From an uncultured Eubacteriales bacterium (GTDB lineage: Bacteria; Bacillota; Clostridia; Oscillospirales; Oscillospiraceae), in assembly GCA_900540635.1 (NCBI GenBank), contig UQGU01000003.1, forward strand, positions 27,125-91,124: DNA of 64,000 nucleotides. Direction: 5' to 3'. Below, in pieces: positions 34,401-42,162 of the stretch (position 1 is its first letter; the number at the start of each line of letters is the position of its first letter). A program made the position numbers and the translations under genes. The notes under the pieces were generated by a model. The model saw nothing but the letters and a program-made list of their open reading frames with translations, had not been told where the DNA came from and did not search any database.

Positions 34401-34908
34401 CGATGTACCGAAAATCCTCTGCCTGGAAATATAGCTCTGGGTCCACACCGCAGCGGACCAGCAGCATATAGCCTACGCTGTTTTGAAGCAGCGGCCTGAA
34501 CATGGCCTCTACGGACTCCGCATCCAATACATCCAGGTTGCTTTCCGTTTTACATTCCAAAAGTGCCGCAAGATAATTCCGGAAGTGATCCTCCACGGCA
34601 TTGGCTGCCGCAGAAATCAGCGCTGCTCCAAGGGGAGCCCCTACATTCAAACTGCCGAACCGGGTTTCCAGAGCCTCCGTCACCGCATCCACATCTTCCT
34701 GGTGAACATCCCAGATGGGAACCGTTTTGGCTTTGGCGCTTTCGTGGGTGTCGGCAATATCAAAGAAGTATCGAACACCGTACTGCCCATCAAACATAGC
34801 AATTCCTTTTGCGCCACGGTTTACCCACCGTCCAAACCGGCGATTCCAGCCATTGTGCCCCTCGATGGGCAGCACGGCGGTAGCATCGGGCTTTTGGGCA
34901 TATAGCAT
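28402..34908 (-). CDS. giant N6-adenine methylase / SNF2-like helicase of an ICE
   Basis: 2168 codons from the first ATG. N-terminal ArdC/YodL-like region (MLYAQKPDATAVLPIEGHNG), a long Asp/Gly/Ser-rich linker (about residues 235-350), a methylase fold with ILEPSCGVGNFIGM (about 675) and NVPFG (about 740), then a superfamily 2 helicase: Walker A LLAHEVGAGKTFEVV (about 1355), DESH box in IFVDESHYFKN (about 1525) and motifs V/VI in IGSTAKMGAGTNCQD and QRLGRIVRQGNQN (about 1855). Homologous-looking sequence continues in frame upstream (HFQALNEILEPENWSRFLTTACR) without a normal start and overlaps the 34992 gene. Likely protects incoming DNA or helps replication. Confidence 0.85.
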   Translation of the reverse strand: MLYAQKPDATAVLPIEGHNGWNRRFGRWVNRGAKGIAMFDGQYGVRYFFDIADTHESAKAKTVPIWDVHQEDVDAVTEALETRFGSLNVGAPLGAALISAAANAVEDHFRNYLAALLECKTESNLDVLDAESVEAMFRPLLQNSVGYMLLVRCGVDPELYFQAEDFRYIGGFNTLQTLNALGTAVSDISAMCLSEIARTALRRQHERENHTFAESSEKKYSVVRNQKNKPERGEEHDSHHLHEAGGLSSSEPDSADIPAGAWEIRKNAPQVPDGTPESDLYESADQRAALPPSDGDRADRPEPNGADGLPDGPGSGSDGGSESRRPNEVGGPDEQHPGIGRGTDFSGADLRIDEIPPLPSVEEQISFLGGGFVLPEQDGNQQSLGQSPLETAKELIHLYCQETFEQDADYSNLAHVDLAYSSTSDSQHTVEIFADLTESRLVYQVDKETVHEVHCENLSELNSYLANLDFDTMIADAEEQYQKGIEDSFDDIDPEQIRQDLAKRGIVNGKVVDPEALNRDPFIRQVMADAESAQEPASNHPKTRPKREHISFEALYPEIPKAQRSNFRITDPELGNGTAAEKYVANVLAIRTLKRIEDETRLASPEEQEILSRYVGWGGLADCFDEKNAKYPELKALLTEEEFAAARASALTAFYTSPTIIHAMYQALEQMGFREGNILEPSCGVGNFIGMIPGTMAGSHIYGVELDSISGRIAQQLYQNSSIAVTGFEKVQMPDSFFDVAIGNVPFGDFKVLDKRYDKHHWLIHDFFFGKALDKVRPGGIVAFITSKGTMDKENPAVRKYLAQRADLIGAIRLTNTAFKRNAGTEVTSDILFLQKRDHMTDIEPDWVHLDTDANGIRLNSYFVQHPEMILGEMVMESTRFGMDSVCRADENANLSELLQGAIQNLHGQITEYQHDELEEEDHSIPADPSVRNFSFCVVNGKVYFRENSRMSPVELSVTAENRIRGMMALRDCVRQLIDYQTEGYPDEDIHKEQARLNTLYDDYTRKYGLLSSRGNSLAFGEDSSYFLLCSLEVLDEEGNFKRKADMFAKRTIRPHVAVTSVDTVSEALAVSIAEKARVDMPFMAELSGKTEIELETELAGVIFRDVNCAESPEEIPLAFVDLNRFPFVTADEYLSGNVRRKLRMVKALQEVLPPEKKENLDCNVEALTVVQPVDLDAGEIGVRIGVNWVPKEVYEQFLFEVIGTSAYARDKIHVLYSPHTGEWNVTGKSMDGSNIKAFTTYGTKRINAYHIFEQTLNQKDVRIFDTKIDADGNEVRVLNKKETAIAQDRQELIKAKFAEWVWKDIDRRERLCSIYNETFNAIRPREYDGQHIRFSGMNPEITLRKHQVNAIAHIMYGGNTLLAHEVGAGKTFEVVAAAMESKRLGLCTKSLIVVPNHITEQWASEWLQLYPSANILVATKKDFETKNRKKFCARIATGDYDAIIIGHSQFEKIPMSRERQEAILKRQINGILDSIREAKRNHAENYSIKQMERTRKSLENRLAKLNDQSRKDDVVTFEQLGVDRIFVDESHYFKNLFLATKMRNVGGIAQTEAQKSSDLFMKCQYLDEITGGRGVVFATGTPISNSMVELYTIQRYLQYGTLEEMGLINFDDWAANYGETVTAIELSPEGSGYRSKTRFAKFYNLPELMSTFKMVADIQTADMLQLPVPKANFHTEVIKPSPMQADMVKSLADRAEKIRAGDVDPSVDNMLKITNDGRKLALDMRLINPLAPDSDTSKASICARNVYSIWEQTQAQRSTQLVFCDLSTPKGDGSFNFYDDLKGKLVAKGIPQEEIAYIHEANTEVRKKELFAKVRSGQVRILIGSTAKMGAGTNCQDRLIALHDADCPWRPSDLAQRLGRIVRQGNQNPEVEIYRYVTENTFDAYLYQLVENKQKFIAQIMTSKAPARIADDVDETALSYSEIKALATGNPLIIEKCNLDVEVAKLNVLKANHLNQRFALENLVLRKYPAKIAELTEIIAGFEKDVSIAQANPKPAEGFAGMEIQGTYHSEKETAGKAILAACTGLGESDFIPLGQYRGFSMTLLYDAVHADYKLTMKSVLSHTTSLGADVFGNITRLDNLVDGLAKELEAYREALQDTRNQLENAKVELETPFAKEQELAEKSERLNTLNILLNIEQVDNEMLDDVPEEKIFKQERIAESRTIRTI
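33852..34202 (-). CDS. tnpV: TnpV protein, overprinted inside the methylase-helicase gene
   Basis: 116 residues in a different minus frame, wholly within the linker of the 28402-34908 gene. It matches the transposon-encoded TnpV family: ITYMKQGDYLLPNLIPP, RFLMEHRKVTYTNLLTSGQL and MKWVGLMNNIRASAEEQIFQELIYA. AAAGGGGC sits 8 bases before its ATG, so it is probably translated. The enclosing frame over the same bases also looks family-conserved (SRRPNEVGGPDEQHPG), so both frames appear real. Function unknown. Confidence 0.7.
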   Translation of the reverse strand: MTAITYMKQGDYLLPNLIPPTFPQELGKYARMRRRFLMEHRKVTYTNLLTSGQLYRHLTEIEQTARSRMEQTVCQMAQAQGVTEDLKAADPMKWVGLMNNIRASAEEQIFQELIYA

Positions 34909-34991
34909 GACCTGTTCGTGGAAGCTCAGTCGGAAATTACGGCAAGCCGTAGTCAGAAAGCGTGACCAATTCTCCGGTTCCAGTATTTCAT

Positions 34992-35228
34992 TCAGTGCCT
35001 GAAAATGCTCTCTAAAAAACGAAGCCGTTCTGCTGCCCGTTTCACCAAATCCCGCTCCGCATCCGCTCTACTGCCGAGATAATGCCCCCAACAATAGTCA
35101 TTTCCATTCTTGCAGGCCCAGGTAACGAACATGGGAGGCTTGCTCGGCTTTTCTCCGATTACAAACTCAGTTTCTCCGATATGGATAGAATCTGTAATGC
35201 GGTAACCGATATTGATTCTTTCTTCCAT
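34992..35228 (-). CDS. small element protein, related to the 35228 gene product
   Basis: 78 residues. Begins INIGYRITDSIHIGETEFVIGEKPSKPPMFVTWACKN, clearly related to the N-terminus of the upstream gene (YEIIHAFHIGDREIVLGES). It ends with a helical basic part (ADAERDLVKRAAERLRFLESIFRH). Such small DUF3849-like proteins are common between sortase cargo and the methylase gene in Clostridia ICEs. TGATG overlap with the previous stop. Confidence 0.6.
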   Translation of the reverse strand: MEERINIGYRITDSIHIGETEFVIGEKPSKPPMFVTWACKNGNDYCWGHYLGSRADAERDLVKRAAERLRFLESIFRH

Positions 35229-35836
35229 CAACGTTCCTCTCTGACCACATGGGTTTTCTGTCGATGGCCCTGTTCATATGAGCGAAGCGTAAGCACTGCC
35301 CACTCCGGGAGTTTGGAACGGTCCATCGTTCCGAGAATATCCTGACGCTCAAATCGGGATTGTTCTCCGGAATACAAGTCAACACAAAAGCAGGCAGAAC
35401 CACGGCTGTGCGGATATGCCCCAAAGCCGCCGATGCAGAGCTTCAGCTGATTGGTCGCATTTTGGTATTCCCGCCGCAGGACACCAGGGCGGATAACAAC
35501 AATTTCTCCGTTCAGATTGCTGTCAGCAGAAATTGGCGTACAGTCCTTGTGCGTCAGTGGTGTTGTGTCGATGCCCTGAAATTTGGGCTTGAATTGCTCC
35601 ATTCGGGTTTTCTTGGCTTGTTCGGACAGCCGTTCTCCGTAGAGCTTGGCAATTTCACAATAATCATCGCTGATCATCACATCACTGTAGGATGCCGTGA
35701 TTTCGTTCTGCTGACAATAAGCGCACATATAGCGTTCTCCCGGATTGCAGTTCAGGCTTTCTCCCAACACAATTTCACGATCTCCGATATGAAAAGCATG
35801 GATGATTTCATAATCACCCGCCATCCGTTTTTCCAT
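35228..35836 (-). CDS. DUF3849-like element protein
   Basis: 202 residues from the second ATG at 35836 (AGGAGG 6 bases upstream). N-terminal block YEIIHAFHIGDREIVLGESLNCNPGERYMCAYCQQNE includes a CxxC pair. The C-terminal part (TPISADSNLNGEIVVIRPGVLRREYQNATNQLKLCIGGFG, then GSACFCVDLYSGEQSRFERQDILGTM) is the block found in many conjugative-element hypotheticals. No function known. Overlaps the sortase gene end by 23 bp. Confidence 0.65.
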   Translation of the reverse strand: MEKRMAGDYEIIHAFHIGDREIVLGESLNCNPGERYMCAYCQQNEITASYSDVMISDDYCEIAKLYGERLSEQAKKTRMEQFKPKFQGIDTTPLTHKDCTPISADSNLNGEIVVIRPGVLRREYQNATNQLKLCIGGFGAYPHSRGSACFCVDLYSGEQSRFERQDILGTMDRSKLPEWAVLTLRSYEQGHRQKTHVVREER

Positions 35837-36566
35837 AATCATCCTCCTTATAAACTCGCTCGCAAATCACTAAAAACCGTTGCTTACCTCCGCTGGCGTA
35901 GGGATGGCAGGTTAAGAGCGTCAAAAGCTCCCGGCCCTCCTGAATCCGAATGGCATCCACATCGCTGGGAGCAATGATTTTCGTTTCCACCACCTGATAG
36001 CTGAGGGTTTCCCATAGATTTTGCAGCGTGACCACATCGCCCTTTCGCAAGTCCGGCACATAACGGAAATAATAGGCTCCGTTCCACCCCCGGTGTCCGG
36101 CAATCACACAGTTGGTATTCTCGCCGCCAATGGGCAGACTGGTCTGGGAAAGATGGGCTGCGCCATTCGCCAAATTCTGGTCTGTGGCTCCCAGATACAC
36201 CGGCATATCCAGATTGATTTTGGGAATGTTCAGGACTGCGAACACTTCGTCGTTTCTTCCATAGTCCCGAAGCTGAAAGTCGGTTTTCTGCAAAGCTGCA
36301 CGGCTGCTTAATAATGCCTGTTGTTCATCGTGTATTTTCTCGTTGTAGGCGCACATTTCCTCCCAAAGCTCTGTATAGGCCCGTGTTTCTTCTGTGGGTA
36401 GGTTTTCTGTCTGGGCAGGGGGAATTATCTCTTGGGCCTGAAACGCCTGGATGCTGTTGTCCATTTCCTGCTGAGCCCGGATGCGCTGGGCATAGGGAAT
36501 AGAAAAGATGGTAAGCCCCAGGAGAAAGATGCTCAGATACAGCACTCTTAAAAGCGTTCTAACCAT
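35814..36566 (-). CDS. sortase, first of two
   Basis: 250 residues with an N-terminal membrane anchor (VLYLSIFLLGLTIFSIPYA) and a sortase fold: VLNIPKINLDMPVYLGATDQNLANGAAHL, catalytic His in NCVIAGHRGW, Cys in TLLTCHPYASGG and Arg in KQRFLVICER. It lacks a C-terminal membrane segment, unlike the second sortase. Overlaps the next gene by 8 bp. Probably attaches the assembled pilus or the adhesin to the wall, or helps polymerise pilins. Confidence 0.85.
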   Translation of the reverse strand: MVRTLLRVLYLSIFLLGLTIFSIPYAQRIRAQQEMDNSIQAFQAQEIIPPAQTENLPTEETRAYTELWEEMCAYNEKIHDEQQALLSSRAALQKTDFQLRDYGRNDEVFAVLNIPKINLDMPVYLGATDQNLANGAAHLSQTSLPIGGENTNCVIAGHRGWNGAYYFRYVPDLRKGDVVTLQNLWETLSYQVVETKIIAPSDVDAIRIQEGRELLTLLTCHPYASGGKQRFLVICERVYKEDDYGKTDGG

Positions 36567-37425
36567 GCTGTTTTCTCCGTTGCAGCCGTTTCCAAAGCCA
36601 ATACAGCAGAAGCAGGACAGTCAGCAATCCAAATACAACCGCCAAACCGATTTCCAGTCCCCGGAGATAATACTGCATCCAGTGGGAGTCGGTTCCATCT
36701 GTCGCTTTGGCTCCGCTCGCTATCTGTTCCGCTTCTGTGTCCTCTATCCGTTTCCCGGTTACCAGCAGCCTATGGGTGTTGATGCCATACGGCGTGCAAG
36801 TCACAAGGGTACAATTGTCCTGTCCCTCCCAGATGCCCAGCAGACTGGTATCCGTGGGAAGCACGGTATTGATTTCAGAAACCTGATAAGCAAGCACATC
36901 CCCCAGCACCCGGAGATAGAACACATCCCCTATTTCCAACTGCTCCAAATCAGTAAACATGGTCTGGCTAGCCATTCCGCTGTGGCCTGAGAGTACGCTG
37001 TGGGTGCTTTCCCCTCCAATGGGCATGGAGCTTCCCAACAGGTGTCCCACGCCTCTGCGAAGAACGCTGTCGCCGGTGCCATGATAAATTGGCAAACGGG
37101 TGGAGATTTTTGGGATCTCCACATAGCCCATAATCCCGTCACCGGCAAGATTCAGAATTGAGTCATAGCCTTCAGAAGCGGACTGCAAAGCATTCTGAGT
37201 GAAACCGTTGCCAGAAATAAGTGCCTGATTGTAAGCCGCTGCCCTGCCCCGCTCCTGTTCCAACTTGGTGTCATCCGTCTGGGCAATGGCCTCCTGGTAG
37301 GCGGTGTAGATTTCAGATGCGTACTGCTTGTTTACATAATTACTTATCACAGGGTACAGCGTCAATCCCAGAGCGGCAAAAAACATGACTGCCCCCAAAA
37401 TCATCCAGAGAATCTTTCGTTTCAT
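36559..37425 (-). CDS. class C-type pilus sortase
   Basis: 288 residues: membrane segment at the N-terminus (MILGAVMFFAALGLTLYPV) and at the C-terminus (GLAVVFGLLTVLLLLYWLW), with the catalytic domain GYVEIPKISTRLPIYHGTGDSVLRRGVGHLLGSSMPIGG between them. Catalytic His is in HSVLSGHSG, Cys in CTLVTCTPYGINTHR and Arg in HRLLVTGKR. This two-anchor plan is typical of sortases that polymerise pilins. AAAGGGG precedes the ATG. Confidence 0.9.
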   Translation of the reverse strand: MKRKILWMILGAVMFFAALGLTLYPVISNYVNKQYASEIYTAYQEAIAQTDDTKLEQERGRAAAYNQALISGNGFTQNALQSASEGYDSILNLAGDGIMGYVEIPKISTRLPIYHGTGDSVLRRGVGHLLGSSMPIGGESTHSVLSGHSGMASQTMFTDLEQLEIGDVFYLRVLGDVLAYQVSEINTVLPTDTSLLGIWEGQDNCTLVTCTPYGINTHRLLVTGKRIEDTEAEQIASGAKATDGTDSHWMQYYLRGLEIGLAVVFGLLTVLLLLYWLWKRLQRRKQHG

Positions 37426-37487
37426 AGAAATCCCCTTTATTGGAGGAAGCCCCGAAGGCGTGTCCCTCCGGAGCTTCCAGTTTCAAA

Positions 37488-39404
37488 TCAGTGCTGTTTC
37501 TTTCGCAGAGACAGGAAAATCATGGCTGCAGCACCGGCCATCAGTAGAATGCCCGCCACGGTGAACATCATGGTGCCGTTATCGCCAGTTTCGGGCAAAT
37601 CAAAGCCACGGGTGTTCATCACCGTCAACGGAGCTTCCGCATTGGCACTGCCATTATCTACCAGCATGGTAACGGCGTTGCCATCCACCTTGGCAGAGGC
37701 CGTCAGCAGATGGTGGTTGTCGCAGAGGGTTTCACTCTCCGTCTGGGAGATCACCACTTGGATGTCCTCTCTCAGCAGCGTATAGCCGCTGTCGGTGCGG
37801 ACTTCGGTGATCCGATAGGTGTCATCCTCCAAACCCTTTACAATTACCTTACCGGGTGTACTTCCGGAGGTGACCGGGATAAAATGGGTGGCATCCTTTT
37901 CGTCTGCAACATGAGCAGTCACATAGTAAATACCGTCACTTTCATCCAGCTTTGCCTGCACAAAGTAGTTGTCGGTGTCATTGTGCAGCACAAATTCCAC
38001 CTTGGAGAAGTCGCCCTTGCTGTCACTGAACTTCTTGGTCAGGTCAATGCCATAGGTGTAGAGGTGGCAGTCATCCTTTAGGGTGCCTACAGAATCCGCA
38101 GAGGTACGCTTCCAGGTCAGCGTGACCTGGTTGGGGTTACTGTCATCACCGTAGACAACAGAATCGTCACTGTCCAGCTTGGCAGTGTAGGTGATGCGCA
38201 GAGTTAGGTCGGAATAGCCGGAATTTACCATGCTGGCTTCGGAATAGACCGTCTTTGCGCTGTTGATTTCTTCCAGACCAGTCTTGGTCATGGTGATAGT
38301 CATAGCTTCGCCGGATTCGGAAGCAGCATAAGAAACGGTGAATTTACCGTCTGTTTCCAGCCACTTGGCAACGGAATCCGTGCACCCGCTATCCGTAAAG
38401 AATTCCAGGCCCACAATTCCCTTGGTGTAGGTCAAACCTTGGCTCAGTGTGTCAACAAAGGAGTAGCTGGTCAGATAGGTGGATTCAGAGGTAATGGCAG
38501 GTAGCGTAGAAAGAATCTGGTATTCCACGGTATCACCACCGGAGGCAGTGCCGGTATGGGTGAAGCCGTCCGTAATGGTAGAACTGCCGTTATTCTTGCC
38601 GGAATTGGCCTTGCTTTCCCGCAGGGTTTTCACCAGAGTAGGTTCGCCGGTCTGATTCTTGGGATAAACCGTTACATCATAGATCCAGCGTGTACCGCCA
38701 TCCGCTGCGTTGGTGCCGTTTACGGCGGTCATAGGCAGAGAGATGAGAAAAGGATCGGTGGTAGACACTACATTTTCGGGGACCCTGGTTTCCACAATCA
38801 GATACAGACCCAGGTCAAGATTCTCCGCTTTGGTCTTACCATAGGTGTCCGTCAGGGGCATGGCCGCAGCACCGTTTGCGGCTGCATATCGTTCCAGAGC
38901 ATTCTTTGTCACCGTGGAATTGGTAGTCAGCGCAGCAGACAGCGCAGAAATAAGAACATCAGACTGGTAATAATACTTGGCTCCATCCAGAGCATCCCCG
39001 CCGGTGTATCGCTGGGCACCGTTTTCCAGGCCCAGGGCTTTCAGGAAGTCAGCGCTCTTAACCTGATCCAGAGCGTACAGCGCCTCCACAAGATTGGTCT
39101 CGCCGGTGTGCTGCACAATGTCCGCAATCTTCAGGTAGCTGAACTCCACCCCTTTCAGAGCATAGTTTTTCATAACTTCATTGACCCCGTCCTGGTCAGC
39201 TACGCCGGTGGACACATAGGAACTGTCCCATACGCCATCTTCCTCGCTGCCCGTCAGGTCATATTTGTAGATGGTCAAAGATCCCTTTTGGGTTTCATCA
39301 ATGACTGCGTCGCCCACTTCGGCGGCAGAAACAGAGACGGCAGAGCCGAAGCACAGTACCAAAGCCAGACACAGGGAGACAATTTTCATAAACTTGTTTT
39401 TCAT
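37488..39404 (-). CDS. major pilin with LPETG anchor (SpaA/FimA type)
   Basis: 638 residues from ATG 39404 (AAAGGA 9 bases upstream). Signal peptide (MKIVSLCLALVLCFGSAVSVSAA), N-terminal domain (KGSLTIYKYDL), then a pilin motif WIYDVTVYPKN at residues 240-250, whose Lys249 is the expected sortase linkage residue. Next come Cna-B/D2-like domains (NPNQVTLTWKR) and an E-box-like YRITEVRTDSGYTLL, followed by LPETG, a membrane segment and a positive tail. Isopeptide-stabilised pilus shaft is the likely role. Confidence 0.88.
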   Translation of the reverse strand: MKNKFMKIVSLCLALVLCFGSAVSVSAAEVGDAVIDETQKGSLTIYKYDLTGSEEDGVWDSSYVSTGVADQDGVNEVMKNYALKGVEFSYLKIADIVQHTGETNLVEALYALDQVKSADFLKALGLENGAQRYTGGDALDGAKYYYQSDVLISALSAALTTNSTVTKNALERYAAANGAAAMPLTDTYGKTKAENLDLGLYLIVETRVPENVVSTTDPFLISLPMTAVNGTNAADGGTRWIYDVTVYPKNQTGEPTLVKTLRESKANSGKNNGSSTITDGFTHTGTASGGDTVEYQILSTLPAITSESTYLTSYSFVDTLSQGLTYTKGIVGLEFFTDSGCTDSVAKWLETDGKFTVSYAASESGEAMTITMTKTGLEEINSAKTVYSEASMVNSGYSDLTLRITYTAKLDSDDSVVYGDDSNPNQVTLTWKRTSADSVGTLKDDCHLYTYGIDLTKKFSDSKGDFSKVEFVLHNDTDNYFVQAKLDESDGIYYVTAHVADEKDATHFIPVTSGSTPGKVIVKGLEDDTYRITEVRTDSGYTLLREDIQVVISQTESETLCDNHHLLTASAKVDGNAVTMLVDNGSANAEAPLTVMNTRGFDLPETGDNGTMMFTVAGILLMAGAAAMIFLSLRKKQH

Positions 39405-39506
39405 GGTTTTAAGTCCTTTCACAGTAAAACTTTTGTTTTCGGTTTGTATTTTGGCAGCAAAAAGCCAGGGGGAATCCCTGGCAAAATAGCGGAATGTTTT
39501 CATGGC

Positions 39507-41978
39507 TTAACTTCGTTTCTTCCTAAAGGAGATGAACAGCATTGCGGCGCAAACCACTGTACAGAAGATTCGGGAGATGCGCATAAGGAGTTCTGTGCTT
39601 ACGCCTGTTTCTGGCAAAGTGTAGATCTTGGCATTGACGACTTGCAGGGAAAGCTGAAGATCTTCTTCCGTGAGTTCTCCAACAAAGGCGTAATCCGGCA
39701 GCTTTTGATAGCCATTGGGTACCTTTAGCTCCGTTACCCGATAGAAAAGGCCCGGATAGAGATTGTCCCACAGCAGCACTCCATCATCGCCGGTAGTAAG
39801 TGTCCCATCAACAAGATTCGGATTGGAACAGCCGCCTTTGACCGGTTCTTCGGAATAGATTACCGGATACCAGAGGGCCCCTTCTGCACTCCATTCCAGG
39901 AGAAAAGTGGCCCCGGACAGATGCTCTCCGGCGGTATTGATCTTTTCAATACGGATACTGCAGGTGCGCAGAATGTTGGTGAAGGTTGCCTCTGCCGTTT
40001 GTCCTTGTTTGACGGTTACAGTCTGGGGGTTCTGGCTGATGCACTGATAGGGACTGTCCTCCGGGAGCAATTCCTCTACCGTGTAGGTTCCGGGCAGAAA
40101 ACTTCCGGTCAAAATCAGTCCGTCTTTATCAGTGGTAAAGGGCGAACCGCCCAGTGTGTTTCCATCTACGTCGGAAATTTTGAACTGCCAGCCTTCTACG
40201 CTTCCACCGCCACTCACGGTCTTGCGAATTTTCAATTTGCCGTAGTGGATGTTGCGGAAGGTGACGCTTGCCGCTTGATTGGCCGCAACCGTAACCGGCT
40301 TTACGGCGGTATCATAATCCCAGTAGCCATCCTCTCCGGGCTGCTCCCTTGCGAAATAGGTTCCGGGGAGCAAATCCGTTATGACCACTGTGCCATCTGT
40401 TCCGGTGATGAACGGAGAACCGGGAACAGCATCGGTACAGTCAGCATCTCGAAACAGGTCGATTTTCCAACCGCTTAAATTCTCGCCGGTGTTTGTGGTT
40501 TTAACCAGCTTCACACTTCCTTTGTTCAAGCGGTTATGAAATTGAACTGTCGCCGCTTCACCGGCCAGAATCGTTACCATCTGAGGATTCGTACCGGAAC
40601 AGGAATACTGTGCCTGGATTGCGGCATCCTGGTGGCCCAGTTCTTTGACATAAACCGTTCCGGCCGACAAATCGGAAACATTCAGTGCGCCGTTGGCATC
40701 TGTGGTGTGAACGCCCGAAATCAGGTTCGTACATCCGCTGTCAGAATAGATACCGAACTGCCAACCTGCAAGGTTGGCTCCATCCTCCGTTGATTTCGTC
40801 AGGCTGAGTATGCCGGTTTGGGGCGACACCGTTACGGAAAAAAAAGCAGGGACAGACTGATAGTCTGGCTCTGTTTTGCAGGACATCAACTTCTGCTGTT
40901 CCCCATGCTCCCAGACGAAAAAGACCTGATTATCTAAGCTTGGAATCTGCTTTGTCGGTGCCACGATGGTTTCCGCTATAGGTGAGTTCGCTGTGACTGT
41001 CAGAACATTTCCTTGAACCGTAAACGTAAGATTTGAGGTGTTGGAAAAGGAATACTTTTCCAAAATGCCATCTGTGTCAGTCAGGCTTATGCTGAATTTC
41101 CCGTTTCCATCCGGCAATAACGTGTACTTTGGTGCAGCGTTCCTGCTCTCAGACATAAAACTTGGAATCGTGTAATGCTGCGCCATCTTCGCTTCAATAT
41201 CCCGGTAGGCATCGTCCATACCGTCCAGATAAAAATTTGTGCCCCATACAGAAGAGGCACAGTACAATGCTGGCGTGATAGCATCGTAGAGCGTGGAATT
41301 CAGCTGGGGGTATGGCGGCGTGGGACTACGCCATCCGCAGGCCAGTTCCCAGATAATTGCCTGGGTTGCCGCATGACGGCACAGCTTCTCATAGCGCAAT
41401 ATCTGCGCATCTTTTTTGCTTGCAATCTCTCGCTGCCCGTACATCAGGGCAACTCCAATGGCCAATACCTTTTCCCGGCTGAGCCGATACATAGCGCCGC
41501 TGCCATCCTCCATTTCGTCTATTGTATAAGAAGTTCCGCCGTGTCCCCCCTGGTTTCCAAGCTCCACTCCGGGCTCGATGCAATAGGCAACATAGTAGTT
41601 ATTCGCATAGCCCGCCTGATTTTTCAGATACACAGAATACAGCGGAAGGATCTTCTTGTGCTGGATATATCCCTGTGCCGGAATGTCAATACCTCCGCTT
41701 GGCAGCGTCAGGTTAGCAAAAGCATTGGGCGCTCCCGTAATTTCAGCACCCGCATAGAGCGCAAAATCATCGTCCAGGAGACGATCATCCTCCGGGAAAC
41801 ACGATTCATCCTCTTGGGGCGGTCCCGGTTCTTCCGTTTCCGGGACTATTTCTTCGCTTTCTTCGATTTCTTCCGGTGCAGTTTCTTCAATCGCTCCTGT
41901 TCCTTCCGCAAATGCTGTTGGGAACAGCCCAACCAGCAAAAGCAGTATCAGAAGAAATGCGAAACATCGTTTCAACAT
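39507..41978 (-). CDS. thioester-domain adhesin with Cna-B repeats and LPETG anchor
   Basis: 823 residues. Signal peptide, acidic stretch, then a thioester domain: Cys133 in VAYCIEPGVEL and Gln206 in HAATQAIIWELA form the expected internal thioester that reacts covalently with host amines. About four Cna-B repeats follow (GSVKLVKTTNTGENLSGWKIDL; GKLKIRKTVSGGGSVEGWQFKI; CSIRIEKINTAGEHLSGATFLL), then LPETG (residue 788), membrane segment and basic tail. It is probably the tip adhesin of the pilus shaft coded just downstream. The gap between them (about 100 bp) holds the pilin start signals. Confidence 0.9.
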   Translation of the reverse strand: MLKRCFAFLLILLLLVGLFPTAFAEGTGAIEETAPEEIEESEEIVPETEEPGPPQEDESCFPEDDRLLDDDFALYAGAEITGAPNAFANLTLPSGGIDIPAQGYIQHKKILPLYSVYLKNQAGYANNYYVAYCIEPGVELGNQGGHGGTSYTIDEMEDGSGAMYRLSREKVLAIGVALMYGQREIASKKDAQILRYEKLCRHAATQAIIWELACGWRSPTPPYPQLNSTLYDAITPALYCASSVWGTNFYLDGMDDAYRDIEAKMAQHYTIPSFMSESRNAAPKYTLLPDGNGKFSISLTDTDGILEKYSFSNTSNLTFTVQGNVLTVTANSPIAETIVAPTKQIPSLDNQVFFVWEHGEQQKLMSCKTEPDYQSVPAFFSVTVSPQTGILSLTKSTEDGANLAGWQFGIYSDSGCTNLISGVHTTDANGALNVSDLSAGTVYVKELGHQDAAIQAQYSCSGTNPQMVTILAGEAATVQFHNRLNKGSVKLVKTTNTGENLSGWKIDLFRDADCTDAVPGSPFITGTDGTVVITDLLPGTYFAREQPGEDGYWDYDTAVKPVTVAANQAASVTFRNIHYGKLKIRKTVSGGGSVEGWQFKISDVDGNTLGGSPFTTDKDGLILTGSFLPGTYTVEELLPEDSPYQCISQNPQTVTVKQGQTAEATFTNILRTCSIRIEKINTAGEHLSGATFLLEWSAEGALWYPVIYSEEPVKGGCSNPNLVDGTLTTGDDGVLLWDNLYPGLFYRVTELKVPNGYQKLPDYAFVGELTEEDLQLSLQVVNAKIYTLPETGVSTELLMRISRIFCTVVCAAMLFISFRKKRS

Positions 41979-42162
41979 AAATACCGATGTACCGTCCTTT
42001 CGTAAAAAATCTCCACCTGGATTCAGGCAAAGTGGGTTTCAGGTTAGCTCTCTTTTTCGGATTGTACAGGCAGTTAAGAAGGGGTGAGGTGTGGAGAGGG
42101 GGAACCAGCATTCCGGTTTGTGTACATCACACCAGATGAGCAGACTGCCCCCTTGTAAGTGG

